Origin: Blastomussa wellsi
Lineage: Eukaryota; Cnidaria; Anthozoa; Scleractinia; Plerogyridae
Reading direction: 5' to 3'
Assembly: GCA_947652115.1 (NCBI GenBank)
Contig: OX393565.1
Coordinates: 21,369,435 to 21,433,434, forward strand
DNA: 64,000 bases
Of this stretch, positions 1 through 11,129 are shown in pieces (within the stretch, counting starts at the first letter, position 1; every line of letters begins with the position of its first letter). The notes beneath the pieces were generated by a model. The model searched no databases, had not been told where the DNA came from, and saw nothing but the letters and a program-made list of their open reading frames with translations. The position numbers and the translations under genes were made by a program.

Positions 1-1185
1 AGCCTTAGATGTTGCGGCAGCCCTAGTACTGTGGGGCTTGAAAAGGTTTACATCAATTCCTGACTTATGCATTACAGCTTTGACCCATCTACTGATGGTG
101 TCCCGGGAAACTGGTTTAAATGGCTTATAATGACTAATAAACAATTGTTGTGCACCTCCACGTAAAGAAGAGGTACGATCAAGATATGCCTTCAAGGTAG
201 TGACAACACAAATGTTAGGGTTGTCCGGGTAAGCTACAAACTTAACAACAGTGGGTTTCGACCTTGGCTTAGACTGTTTAATAGGCCTGGAGATAATAAA
301 AGTCACAGAAGTTTCTGAAACAACCATGTCCTCCAAAGACAAGTAGTGAATTGTCTGCCCCCGTTGAGCTGATACTAAGGACATTAAAGTGACTAATTTT
401 AAAGTCAGGTCCTTTAGTGAGCAGTCTGTAATAGAGATTGTCTTAAGATAGTTCAGAACCTTGCTCACATCCCATGTCTCAGTATATCTTGGGTTGGAGG
501 GTCTTGCTTCGTAAACTCCTTTTAAGAACCTCTTAACACTCTCTTGTGCTCCAAAAGTCATCCCGTCCACAGGCTTTAAGACACTGGACAGAGCAGACCT
601 TGCAGTGTTAATACCACTGTAACCGATGCCTGACTCAAATAGCTCCACTAAAAAGTCTAGTGCCTGGGGGACGGTGGCAGAAAACTGGATCAATCTGTTT
701 TTTATGACAATATGTACTCCATCTTTTGATGTAAGATGAATATTGCTTTGTAGTTCCTTTCCTCCAGGACTGTAAGATGATGGAGGTTGCCTTTTGAGAA
801 ATTCCTTGTGTCTCATAGGACTGCCGGACAATCTGCATGCAATCAGAACCATTTTCCTGAATAGGGGGTGGACTTCTTGTGGCATCCCCGGCATTTGTAA
901 GGCAGTTCGTTGTTGTGGTAACACTCTTGGAACAGCCACTAACATGCGAAGAAGTTTGGGATACCAACTCTGGGTTGGCCACATTAGAACTATCATCAAT
1001 CCCTCTGCACAATCGGTTTGTATTTTCTGTAGGCATCTTGCAATTAAACTGAAAGGAGGGAAAGCATAGAACAAGTGTTTATCCCATGTTACAGAAAATG
1101 CATCAATAAAGGCTGCCCCTGGGTCAGGTTTCCAGGATACATAGCATGGAACCTGATGATTTAGTCTGGATGCAAAGAGATCTAT
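1..1185 (-). pseudogene. DIRS tyrosine recombinase, partial
   Basis: From about 1185 downward come a FYAFPPFSLI segment, then an N-terminal SAM-like part (WRKGTTKQYSSYIKRW) near 780, then the catalytic core. The core includes SAQRGQTIHYLS, with the first catalytic Arg, and PHSTRAAATS, with the H-x-x-R box at about 15-45. The catalytic Tyr would lie beyond base 1. A frame change near 675 separates the N-terminal part from the core. The recombinase would insert a circular DNA copy of the element. Confidence 0.85.
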
Positions 1186-1785
1186 GGAGGGCTCCACCAG
1201 ATATCTGTGATCTGTTGGAAAATATCAGATCTTATCATCCATTCCTTGTTGTCTGAGAAAACGCGTGATTCCCGATCTGCCTCAACATTTTTTGTCCCTG
1301 GGATATGAGCAGCTGTTAACCATATTTGTTTTTCTATGCACCACTGCCAAATATCTTTAGCAATAGTGTGACATTCCCTAGAATGTACACCTCCCATAGC
1401 ATTAATATAGTTCACAGTTGTAGAGTTATCAGAGTAAATCTTAACGTGAATGCCTTGCTCATTTTTGCAAAATGCCTTAAGTCCAAAAATTGCAGCTAAC
1501 AGCTCCAGACAATTAATGTGATATTTTGCTTCTTCCTCTGACCATCTACCTCCTATTTTCTCTGTCTCTTTGACAGCTCCCCATCCTTTAGTTGATGCAT
1601 CGGTGTAAATTATTACATCAACCTTTGAATTAGGCAATAATATGGGGTAGTTATTGGTCTGTATGTTATCATACCACCACTTTATCTCTGAAAAGCTTTC
1701 TTGGGATAATCTCATTTGAGCATTATAATTGCCATAGTTTTGTCTTAAGGCTGTAGTTTTATCCCTCTCAAGTTGTCTATAATAC
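1182..1785 (-). pseudogene. DIRS RNase H domain
   Basis: Continuation of the pol region in a shifted frame. It shows IIYTDASTKGWGA (first catalytic Asp), the ELLAAIFGLKAF helix with the catalytic Glu, IYSDNSTTVNYI with the second Asp, and a C-terminal HIPGTKNVEADRESR with another acidic site. These are the RNase H residues expected after a DIRS RT. The frame stops at 1182-1184. The next frame carries a conserved downstream stretch, SIDLFASRLN, typical of DIRS pol, so a second shift sits near 1186. Confidence 0.85.
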
Positions 1786-2835
1786 AGTGGTCCATACAGA
1801 TAAGATCCCAGGAAAACTTGACACTAAAAGCCCTATAAAGCTAGCTAGTTCCTGGATTGGGAGCTCAACCAGCTCCATCATTTTCTTGCATCTTTCCCTT
1901 ATGCGCTGGATTTTTTCCTGTGTTAAGGAGACAGTCATATTAACTGAATCCAAGACAAATCCCAGAAATGTAAGGACTTGAACTGGCTGTAAGACCGACT
2001 TATCAGGATGTAGGATAAAACCCAATGTTGAAAATAAGTCACAGGTATCATTAATATTGGCTTGGCAGTCCTCCACTCTCTCCCCTTGTAAATAAGAGTC
2101 ATCAATATAGCCTACATTTAGGTGACCCTTCTGGCGCAGCGTAGCATACACTGGCTTAAGGATTTTTGTGAAGAGTCGGGGTGCACAAGCCAGACCATTT
2201 GGTAGACATGTAAACTGAAACAATCTACCTTTCCAGCAAAACCTCAGATATTTTTGATCATCTTTGTGAATTGGCACTGAGTAGTATGCGTCACACAGGT
2301 CTACTGAGGCCATATAACAGTTTGGAGTCATAAGCCTTATTGCCGATTGTAAGGTAGCCATCTTAAAATGTTGATACTCCACATGTTCATTCAAATTCTT
2401 CAAATTTAGAATTAATCTAAACCCTCCATCTTTCTTAGGGCGTACGAATATAGTAGAAATATATTCACCAGGGCAATGTGTGGTTTCTGAAATCACACCT
2501 TTGGTCAGCAGTGTATCAATTTCATTGTCAATGACCTCCTGCTCTGGTTTTGTAAAATTTATTTCTTTTGGTGGCATAAACTGCATTGGCTCTCCATTTT
2601 CAAACTCAATGTTATAATTTTTCACACTATTAAGTATGAAAGGATCTGAGGTTATGCATTGCCACTGAGAGGTAAATTGTTTCAGTCTTCCACCTGTAAT
2701 TTTAATAGATTGCTCTAACACATTTCGTACCTCAACGTTGTTAGCAGTCTGATTCATTTTGACTTCCCCTCCTTCTTCCTCTTGAAGTTCGGAGGATGTT
2801 TGTGGCCGTTTTTCCACGAGCCTAAACATTGCCAA
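1777..2835 (-). pseudogene. DIRS reverse transcriptase region
   Basis: The frame carries a reverse transcriptase of the DIRS/Ty3 type. The pieces include a PKKDGGFR finger motif, LNLKNLNEHV, SVDLCDAYYSVPI (catalytic Asp of the first box), LPNGLACAPRLFTKIL, and a YIDD box with two catalytic aspartates. The thumb follows with TFLGFVLDS. The frame ends at a stop at 1777-1779, while the family sequence continues in another frame (YGPLYYRQLE), so a single-base shift lies near 1790. The catalytic residues look intact; the break is downstream of them. Confidence 0.88.
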
Positions 2836-3919
2836 ACAATTGGTCAGTGATCAGAACCGACGAGGAGCAAAGATGTTTGTATTCCTCGTGTAAATCCGGT
2901 TTAATAAATTCCCTTCGTCTTTGATTGAGTTCACTGTTTGCATTAGCGAACAATGTAAGTGCATCTGTTGACTTTTGAAGAAGTTCGTTTCCCGCTGGGA
3001 GTGACGACAAGTGCTCAAGGAGTTTGTCGATCATATTTGTCAACGCGCACATTCCTTTGAAGGTGGATGTCTGCACCTTTTGCAGTCTAACATCTTGGGA
3101 CCGGACTGTTGGAGTAAGGTGGTCCCATACTGGTTGATTGACTCGTACTTTTGTCAAGAATTCACAGTTCTCTGGTCTGGGATACTTGTTCAACTTTTCC
3201 TGAAGTTTCTCTTCAGGCAGCCCTTCTTTGAGCATGGCATTCACTACATTCGCCAGCTCTGTGTTTACACTTGGGCCCGTCTCCTCTTTCTTCAGCTCTT
3301 GTTTCAAGCTGTTAAGTACCTCAAATTTTCCTTCATTAGAAGGCATTTTGTGAGCCCCGGCTGAGTCAGCCAGCTTTGTCACAGCTTCTTCTAAGCTCGT
3401 AGTTTTGTCATCTCGCTTCTTCTTCGTGGGGGGCTCTTCGCTGACCTCGTGGTCATTCTCGGCAGATTTTGCCTCCTGTTCTTCCTCCGTGTCAACATAT
3501 TGTACTTCAAAGTCTGACTGAAACTGTTTGAAGGACTCAGCAATAGTCTTGGATAAATCTTGAGACATCTGGGTGAAACCCTGTCTCAGCGTAGCGGCCA
3601 GCTCTTGTAAACCATGTGAGTCAGTTTTGGCGCCATCGGCGCCATCATCTCTTTCGATGATTCTAACATTTGCTTCAATGTGTTCGCTTCTAGAGCCACT
3701 ACGTTTCCTTTTTAAGTTGTCTTTCTCGCCCTTAAGCTCAGATTTATCCGAGGTCTCGGGCATTTTTAGAGAATTATCGCTTAAAACTAAAATTCTCAGC
3801 GTGTTGAAAAACCAAACGTCCGTTCGCTCCAAAGGCGGCAACACACTGAGTTCGCGCAGGCGCAATGCTATCTCACGTGAGCCCTCAGTGCGGTGACGGA
3901 ATAGAATTGACTTAAACAC
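2822..3919 (-). CDS. DIRS ORF1, gag-like protein
   Basis: A 365-codon frame, the first ORF of the DIRS-like element. A second methionine at 3763 (MPETSDK) is an equally plausible start and removes a hydrophobic leader. The protein is hydrophilic and rich in Glu and Lys, with a basic patch (KRKRSG), a PPTKKKR nuclear-localisation-like motif and a helical C-terminal half. I see no CCHC zinc knuckle. The 3' end overlaps the reverse transcriptase ORF by 14 bases in another frame. By analogy with other DIRS elements it is presumed to package the RNA. The frame is intact although the rest of the element is damaged. Confidence 0.75.
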   Translation of the reverse strand: MFKSILFRHRTEGSREIALRLRELSVLPPLERTDVWFFNTLRILVLSDNSLKMPETSDKSELKGEKDNLKRKRSGSRSEHIEANVRIIERDDGADGAKTDSHGLQELAATLRQGFTQMSQDLSKTIAESFKQFQSDFEVQYVDTEEEQEAKSAENDHEVSEEPPTKKKRDDKTTSLEEAVTKLADSAGAHKMPSNEGKFEVLNSLKQELKKEETGPSVNTELANVVNAMLKEGLPEEKLQEKLNKYPRPENCEFLTKVRVNQPVWDHLTPTVRSQDVRLQKVQTSTFKGMCALTNMIDKLLEHLSSLPAGNELLQKSTDALTLFANANSELNQRRREFIKPDLHEEYKHLCSSSVLITDQLFGNV

Positions 3920-3940
3920 TCCAAAAGCGGGTTTATATAC

Positions 3941-4053
3941 CTCGGTGTAAGAACCTGTGACTTTTTTCGTTGTTTTTATGCTATTGTTTTTGTGTTCTGT
4001 ATTGTTTCGAGGTTCTTTGTTGTCTTGTTCGTTCTTTGTTTTACATCACTGGT
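3941..4053 (+). mobile_element. Short TIR element (CTCGGTGTAAGAACC family), left part
   Basis: Starts with CTCGGTGTAAGAACCTGTGA followed by a T-rich body. Its missing right end is at 12252-12285, which ends in the reverse complement of the same motif. It was split by insertion of the element at 4054-12251. Other copies are at 17379, 19946 and 63424. Confidence 0.82.
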
Positions 4054-5120
4054 CATTCTCGTCCCCAGAGGCTGCGATCCTTTTGGTCAGCACCAAGAAT
4101 CGCGACCTCTGGCCACCCCCAGCTTGTGGGTTGTGCCTAAATCCTACCGGTCAGAAGGACAGCCGAGAAGTACTAGTGACGAATTTCCGAGTCGAGCACT
4201 TCTCGGAAATTTTCGGCAATTCCAATATGGCGGACAGTTTCTTACAAAGCGGTAGGAATCAAACAATGCTTACGCACGAAGACTCACCGAGAAAAGTTTG
4301 TTTTTATTTATCTAAATACAACACAGACAAGAAAATAATTCAATTAATTGTTCCACCGACGTCTTGAAAGTATCTGTGCCACGGCGTGCATCTGTTCGAT
4401 CGTATTTTAATGTATTCAGTCAACGTATAAAGACCTTCAATAATTGTTTCGATACGCCACATGTGCTTTCAAGTAAGGTATATGTATTGCTGTTAGGACA
4501 TATTCTTTTTGTAATTTTAATAAGTGAGACGTTAGATTGTTACTTTCTTTGTCTAGCTTTGTCTTGTCCCTCTGGCTGGTAGGATCTTAGAGGAGTCTGA
4601 AAATACTACCGGCCAGAAGGACACATAGCATCTTTAGGCAATTATAAGTGAATTCAATCATTGTTTTATTCAAAGAAATGCTTGTGTACATAACCCTTAA
4701 GTGTTAGACTAACTTACATTCACTTGCTGTAGAAATGTTTTCATATTTTCTTTTCTTGTCCCTCTGGCTGGTAGGATCTTAGAGGAGTCTTAATATACTA
4801 CCAGCCAGAAGGACACATTGCATGTTTAGGCAATTATAAGTGAATTCGATCATTATTTTATTCAAAGAATGCCTCTGTACGTAACTCTTAAGTGTTAGAC
4901 TAATTTACAAAACCTTGCTGTGGAAATATATTCATGTTTTTTTTTCTTGTCCCTCTGGCTGGTAGGATCTTAGAGGAGCCTCAAGATACTACCAGCCAGA
5001 AGGACAGACTACATGTTTAGGCAACTACAAGGAAATTCACCAAATGTTTTATTCAAAAAATGCCTTTGTACATTCTTAAGTATTGCACTAATCAACAGTC
5101 ATTTTCATGGTTCCTTTTCT
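4054..5120 (+). repeat. Left terminal inverted repeat arm with ~190-bp hairpin array
   Basis: The reverse complement matches about 11130-12251. The inner half holds three tandem units of about 190 bp starting near 4562, 4755 and 4946, plus a partial one near 5123. Each unit has a hairpin built from GTCCCTCTGGCTGGTAGGAT and its near-complement CTACCAGCCAGAAGGAC, about 65 bp across. Relative to the right arm, roughly 95 bp near 4120 are missing. Confidence 0.85.
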
Positions 5121-5388
5121 TATCCCTCTGGATCTTTGCAGAATCTATTGTAAGCAAATTAAGTCCAAGTTCTATTTGATTTATGCTCTGTATGTGAGGA
5201 ATCCATCAAAGCATGATCTGTTCATTTTAGCTAGTGAAGTAAAGTTAAGTTGTCTGAAAACCAATTTTACCACTGAGGAGGGAATTGTTATCATTCTTTC
5301 AGTGGTAACTGTTGATGCAAAATGTGCTCTCTCATTGATGCACGGAGGGCTGGAATGTCATCCTAAAAATAAGAACAAAAAAGTGTAA
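5107..5388 (+). other. Unrecognised ORF inside the long-TIR element
   Basis: An open frame of 93 codons between the left arm and the nested element. No domain recognised. It may be a remnant of internal coding sequence or chance; the only support is its position and an AG before it at about 5140. Confidence 0.15.
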
Positions 5389-5756
5389 GAATTTGTTTAC
5401 TATTGCAGGGTTCTTGTTAAGAGCCGGTAACCGGTTATTTTTACCGGCTGTTCAAGTAAATGTTACCGGCTGTTTCACTGAGATATTCACCGAGATTATC
5501 CAATAAATGTTCGTCTGATCAAAGGTGAAATCCCATCGCGTTTATGGGAAAATGTTGCTTTCCCCTTCCAACCAGTGCTGTGAAGATATCTAGCAGATGT
5601 TACCGCTTTGAAAATGCATAATTTGTTGAAGCAATCCAGCTTGTTTCGGCCGCTGTGATATAGTCGCCCCCCTCGAAACGACGTCCGCCATGTTTTCTTT
5701 CCATTCCTCTCGCGGCCAGGAAACCCCCCACAATCCCTTGAGAAACGTTTACAAAA

Positions 5757-6352
5757 ATGGCGTCCAGTCATGCGAAACGCCAGAAAGCTCTCTTTGAATT
5801 TGGTTTTCAACCAAAGCGTCCAAAAAGCGGTGGTGAGTAAATATCAATTAAATGGCATAACCTGCTTTGTTTTTGCTGAGTATTAAATCAATTCAACAGC
5901 TGCTGACACGAGACAGTGATCGATACGAACGTCAAGTTAACACTTGAACTCGCTTGCCCGCGCAGTGTCTTCTGAATTCTAAGTTTTTCGCACTTGTCTT
6001 TTCTCTGTTGCAGTTAAAGCTTAGTACTATTTCAAAGCAGGTCCTAATATTAAACTTGTTGAAGAAAAGTACATAAGAGAATAAAAAAAAAACGATACAC
6101 GTTGCACAATATTTATTATTGTGAGAGCCACAGTCACACGAACTGTAAGTAAGAAACCGAAGAATGATCACGTTAACGTTTAGTGAAGCCAACTTAATTT
6201 GCAGGTATCATCATTGAATTATTTGTTCTTCATCTACAGATGAATTGCTCACTATTTCTACTGCCACTACCTCTTCTATCACTTCTAACACACCCGCGGC
6301 TGTGCCTTCGACTACTCTGTCTACTGTAACTGATTTACATGTGACGTCATAA
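5757..6352 (+). CDS. Two-exon truncated ORF carried by the CAGGG-end element
   Basis: Exon 1 is 5757-5832 and exon 2 is 6240-6352, joined in phase 1 with GTGAGT donor and CTACAG acceptor, giving a predicted 62-residue protein. An AATAAA polyadenylation-like signal follows directly after the stop. The N-terminus begins MASSHAKRQKALFEFGFQPK, a basic start with a QKALFEF stretch. It resembles the N-terminal leaders of transposases that carry PCNA-binding-like motifs, but this is weak. The remainder is Ser/Thr-rich. It is probably the first exons of a transposase whose core has been lost. Exon structure is inferred from splice signals only. Confidence 0.45.
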
Positions 6353-6376
6353 ATAAAAATGATGATTTACACTTAA

Positions 6377-7154
6377 GGCGGGGGTAAACCTGAAATTCGC
6401 TCAAAAACTCAGTTTTTTGTTTTCCTTGGAATTTGTTGCTTTGGGTATTTAACTTTACTATGTAGAAAAAATTTTGCACCAATTTCCACTTTTTTTACCT
6501 TTTGAAGCAGGGGGATTTTAAATTGCTTTCAGACACTCCTGTGGTCAAAATATGGACATAAGGGCCACTATAGTGGTTACAATTTTTAATAAATCAACTT
6601 TAATTGCTATCTTTAAGTTTAAAGTCAATTTTCTCATTACGCAATAATTTTGTCTTCAAGAAAAGATAGCTTGAGAACAATTTATCCGATTGATCTGAAA
6701 TTTTCAGGGTTTCTTTTTCTCAATAAGTTTTGTGTTTTAAGCAGAGGAATTTTCCATATGATGCATGTACTCTAAGTTATGAAGTGAAACACATCTTTGA
6801 TTTTCCATGTCAAATACAATCAATCATTATTTTTAATGTTTTAAACATTTTAGAAATCCCTCTGCTTAAAACAATAAGCAACATGTCTTCTTTAAATTGA
6901 TATAAAATAAATTAATTTTTATCAGTTCTAGCAAGAGTTATCTTTTCTTAAGTAAGCCTTGGTAGCACCCAGCAGGTGGCATGGTTAAATGAGTGGTATC
7001 CTATTACAATTGACTTGTGGAGTGTGAAATATTTTTTTTCATAATCTTTGATTCATAAGCTTTCCAGGGATATATAGTTTGCTAGGGTTTTCAATTAAAT
7101 CCTAGCTGTGAAAAATTATTGAAAAATGGCCTATTTTTCAGGTTTACCCCCGCC
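6377..7154. mobile_element. TTAA-flanked TIR element (piggyBac/Kolobok-like, non-autonomous)
   Basis: TIRs read GGCGGGGGTAAACCTGAAA, inward from both ends, and TTAA flanks both sides (6373-6376 and 7155-7158). The 778-bp interior is AT-rich with no meaningful ORF. TTAA target duplication is typical of piggyBac and Kolobok elements. Confidence 0.8.
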
Positions 7155-7396
7155 TTAACAATAATTTGTTGTCTCAAGAAAAAGGGTGCCACGAGACGTG
7201 TCAAAAGACACTTTGAATCACTGAAAACTCAATTGCTCCCGGGGGCTTCGCCCTCTGGGCCCCCACCGGGGCTCTGCCCCTGGACCCCGGTGGGGGCTTA
7301 CGCGGCCCCCACACCCCCGGCGGGAGGGGCAGGTAACAAAGTTACCTGCTATTTTCAGTTATTTACCTTCTATGAAAATATTTAGCAAGAACCCTG
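7024..7396 (+). repeat. 373-bp direct repeat, copy 1
   Basis: Appears identical to 10081-10453. It covers the right end of the TTAA element, a GC-rich stretch with CCCCCACCGGGG-like stems, and the right TIR (AAGAACCCTG) of the CAGGG-end element. The 88-codon ORF inside each copy translates identically, but its content is a repeat, not a recognisable protein. Confidence 0.9.
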
Positions 7397-10080
7397 CCGT
7401 TATGACACGTGCAGCACAACTTTGAAATTTTGTAGTCCAGCTCCTTCGGCCCGGGAGTGGGGAATTGTTTTAAGCGGTCTAGTCCCGGGGGGAGGAGGTA
7501 GTGGGACAAATCGAAATTACTTTCCTTGTTTTTTAAGTACGTCACTTATCGCAGTTATGGGTTGACACAATGGTGACGTACCGCGCGAAGGAGACTGCCT
7601 ATTTTCAGGGAAAATCTGCAATAATTGTAGCCATCTGGTTAGAGAAGAATAATCTTTTGACATGCTTTCCCGTTATTGTTCTGTTCTCTGGTTGCAAGCC
7701 TTTTTCTTACCAAGAAGTGCCGAGACGTGCGGGTTGGATTTTTTCCGTTTTGTTTATATAATGTAGTCTATTATTCTTGATATGTAGTCTAGAACAGCGT
7801 TCAAATTCGTGAGTAGACGTGCGACAAGTCGACGCTTATAACCCGCTTTTCCGTGGTGTCGACTCACACAACTTATATTGGCTTAACAGCCACCAGAACA
7901 AAACAAACGATTCATAGATTTCTCAATTTATTTCTACAATAAAAGCTCTCTTTAGTTTACAATGGCTAAAAATATTTATATCTCAAACTATTTTTCTTTT
8001 TGTAACTTACCTAAAAAAAGCTTAATTTATTATATATTGTTTGGCGTTTATACACTACATTGGAATGTCAAAATATTTCTGTCGTGTCACAGGTAAACCA
8101 AAGCGTACTATAAGACTTTGAATGCATAATAAACAATAAGAGTTTGTATAGAAGTGACACTGAGATGACCCTTGAAAAGCTACAATAAAGTTATCATACC
8201 TGGCGTTCAGTTTTGTCTCTTAGTTTGAGCTATTGAAAATCAATACGCACGGTCTATCACATGCTAAAAGTGCTAGACCATTATAAGGGAAATCGTGCAT
8301 ATGGTTTTCAAAAGCTCAAGCAGACAAAACGGAGACCCAGGTAAGATTCCAATCTTAACTTTCAAAGGAAAAAGATATTTTCCGCTCAATTTCCAATCCA
8401 TACGAACTCTTATATTATGCTTTGGTCACCAGTAGTCGTGTCAGTGATAAAAAAAAAAACTGGTTACGTGTTATTAAAGAATTTGTGAGTATAGGATTTG
8501 ATGTTCAACTGCACTAAACCAATAGAATCGTTCAACTTCTGACTGGTGAGCACCGCAGCCTATATTAGCAAACAGAAATATTTTGTTGTCTAATACCTGC
8601 AAGACTATAAATGTAATGAAGAATTCTTAAAACAAAATTTCTTTAACTGCTATCTGAGGGCTTTGTATCGAGTAAGCCCCACCTAACCTAGAAGGTAAAC
8701 AGTCGGTTTGTCCCCGAAATATGACGCGCGACAGGAAAAGCTTAGCGCTAATATCAGACAAGTGGTGCATGAAGCAATGTAACAGTGACCACATGCCGTC
8801 CAATTTGGAAATTATTGTCCATATTTTTTTTTCAAATTGGACAGCTTTAGCAAAGACCGTTCAATGTATTTTAAATCTAGACAGTACGCAAAAATTAATA
8901 ATGAATGTATCTTTTGACAATTTAAGCAATAGATGACTTTTGCCGTGTTTACATATCCTCATCTAAACATGAGAGGGTTTGGGAGAATTCGAGACAGTCA
9001 TGCAAACCCGAGAAGCAGCCGGGGCTTTGCATCACTTCTCCCAAATCCCCGGGTGTTTAAATGAGGCAACGTAAACACGAAAAAAATCCTCAAAATATTT
9101 CTTAAAAATACGAGCGAAACTAAAACGTCACAACCGTGTTAACATATTCTCATCTAAACACACCTATCAACCAATGAGAGCGTGCATAGTATCTCAGTTA
9201 TTTTATAAATTGTATTATGATGTAGCTAAGACGCCAAGCTATAGGCACTGTACCCCAAACAATAACCGTTTCAAGTGCTGCTCCATAAATCGGACTTCAC
9301 GATGTTTCTCGAGATATCAATTTCAAGTTTGGAAATAAAATTCCATCCTTTCCTTACATACAAATTTAAAAAAGTGTTCTATTGGTTATAATTCAGTTAC
9401 GAAGAATTTTATTCTAAGCAATCCTCAATCCTCCGACAACATCCTTGGCCGCCAAGCAAAGATAATTGGGGCGAAAAGAAGTTATATTAACAGATGAGAA
9501 TGGCTATACGAGCCTCTGTTGTCGTGCATTTTCGCCCGTCCAATTTTGTTAATCCAGCTCGTTTTCCGAGAAAAACCACAAACTTCCTAAAATGCTTCTG
9601 AGATAAAATTAAGGACATAGTTCAGTCTACGCACTTTCCCACGATAAGATTACGAACGGACGAAGATTGCTTGTACATTATATGAAACGTTATTGTCAGT
9701 AATAACAGCATTTTAGTCACGGCTTCATAAAAATCATAAGCGATATAAGGACAGCGCTCAAGTACCTGAGCATAATACTGTCACTACTCCACATGACTTC
9801 TCACTGAAAATCATGATGGTATCGAATGCTCAGTTTATTGGGCCAAATTATTCAGGATTTGTTTGTTGTTGTTTAGATAGCACCCTAGGTAAACGTTCTT
9901 ATGGCTGGCCACGGATTCCTTCCCAACAACGAGAGGGGAGGAGAGATTGCGGAACAAGCCCAAAGACGCCAGAGTTATTGTTTAGAGGGCTCCAGCTAAT
10001 GTTTCAATCAGTATCCCTCGCTTTGCTCAACTAAAACACTCGGCTGGTACCCAGACCCTGTAGAGAACAGTTGAGGAGGC
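7397..10080. other. Non-coding interior of the CAGGG-end element
   Basis: No gene recognised. The only clear structure is a small inverted-repeat element at 8943-9079 with ends CCGTGTTTAC and GTAAACACG. The open frames here are short and composition-driven. Confidence 0.6.
8943..9079. mobile_element. MITE-like element
   Basis: Ends CCGTGTTTACAT and the complementary ACGTAAACACG, with further internal pairing (AAACACCC-type, CTCATCTAAAC against GTTTAAATGAG). About 137 bp, no ORF. A related start is seen at 9131. Confidence 0.55.
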
Positions 10081-10453
10081 GTGAAATATTTTTTTTCATA
10101 ATCTTTGATTCATAAGCTTTCCAGGGATATATAGTTTGCTAGGGTTTTCAATTAAATCCTAGCTGTGAAAAATTATTGAAAAATGGCCTATTTTTCAGGT
10201 TTACCCCCGCCTTAACAATAATTTGTTGTCTCAAGAAAAAGGGTGCCACGAGACGTGTCAAAAGACACTTTGAATCACTGAAAACTCAATTGCTCCCGGG
10301 GGCTTCGCCCTCTGGGCCCCCACCGGGGCTCTGCCCCTGGACCCCGGTGGGGGCTTACGCGGCCCCCACACCCCCGGCGGGAGGGGCAGGTAACAAAGTT
10401 ACCTGCTATTTTCAGTTATTTACCTTCTATGAAAATATTTAGCAAGAACCCTG
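10081..10453 (+). repeat. 373-bp direct repeat, copy 2
   Basis: Second copy of 7024-7396, forming the true right end of the CAGGG-end element. Near-zero divergence points to a recent duplication or gene conversion. Confidence 0.9.
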
Positions 10454-11129
10454 CTATTGTTACTTAATTACTTAAATTTTGTAGTGTTATTTGAAGTAGG
10501 TTTTTGCATCTGACTACCTAATTATCTCTCCTCAAACACTGGGGTTTAGGGGCGAACCGATTGGCTTTTGAGTGGATGGGGGTTGAAGGTTTTTCATAAA
10601 AAATTGGCTTGCCATCGAACAATGCAATTTTTTTTATTCCAAAAGCAACGCACAATATATATGGGATTGCAATGGTTCACTGTAGGAATAGCAGAAAAAA
10701 AAGTTGGGTATGCAACTGCTATGCAAGGGAGTGCTTGGAGCCATTCATTAAACCCTTAAAAAGGAAATTCTGTCGAAAAAAATAATGCAGATGGCACAAA
10801 ACATATGAAACAAATTTTATTGCCTTAACTTACCCGTATTTTACAAACAGAAATAAATAAGTTATGAATTGCCAAGGAAAACCATTCTAACAGCTTATAC
10901 GTTTTATTCTACACATGGCATTTAGGAATTAAACGCTACCTTTAAGATAATAAGTTACACCATCAAAGGACAACAGAGTTGTTCTTCTGTACAAGTCTAA
11001 TGGTAAAGTACATAGTATCTAAAGACTCCCCTAAGATCCTTATTGAAATGAATTAACCTGACATTTCAATTTTCAAATTATGATTTCAGTAATGTACTCT
11101 AGGGGGGTACACTTCACTTGGTTCGACTG

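Larger units (their letters stand above)
1..3940 (-). mobile_element. DIRS-like (tyrosine recombinase) retrotransposon, truncated by the window edge
   Basis: Reading on the minus strand, the order is a gag-like ORF, reverse transcriptase, RNase H and tyrosine recombinase. This order, and a recombinase instead of an integrase, are typical of DIRS elements. The pol part is interrupted by frame changes near 1790, 1186 and 675, so this copy looks inactive, unless one shift is programmed. The 5' side ends where a short TIR repeat begins at 3941. The 3' side runs past base 1, so the terminal repeats cannot be seen. Superfamily is confident; family is not assigned. Confidence 0.9.
5406..10453. mobile_element. 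CAGGG-end DNA transposon (hAT-like) nested in the long-TIR element
   Basis: Starts CAGGGTTCTTGTTAA and ends with the inverse of CAGGGTTCTTGCTAA. The flanks carry a 6-bp direct repeat, CTATTG, at 5400-5405 and 10454-10459. It contains a two-exon gene fragment (5757-6352), a TTAA-flanked element (6377-7154) and a copy of its own right end at 7024-7396. CAGGG ends suggest a hAT relative, but a 6-bp duplication is not the usual 8, so the superfamily is uncertain. Confidence 0.65.

Noticed and set aside
7119..7385. Conserved 88-residue protein present twice
   Set aside because: Both copies belong to the same 373-bp duplicated transposon end. The frame crosses a TIR and a GC-rich stem region and shows no domain.
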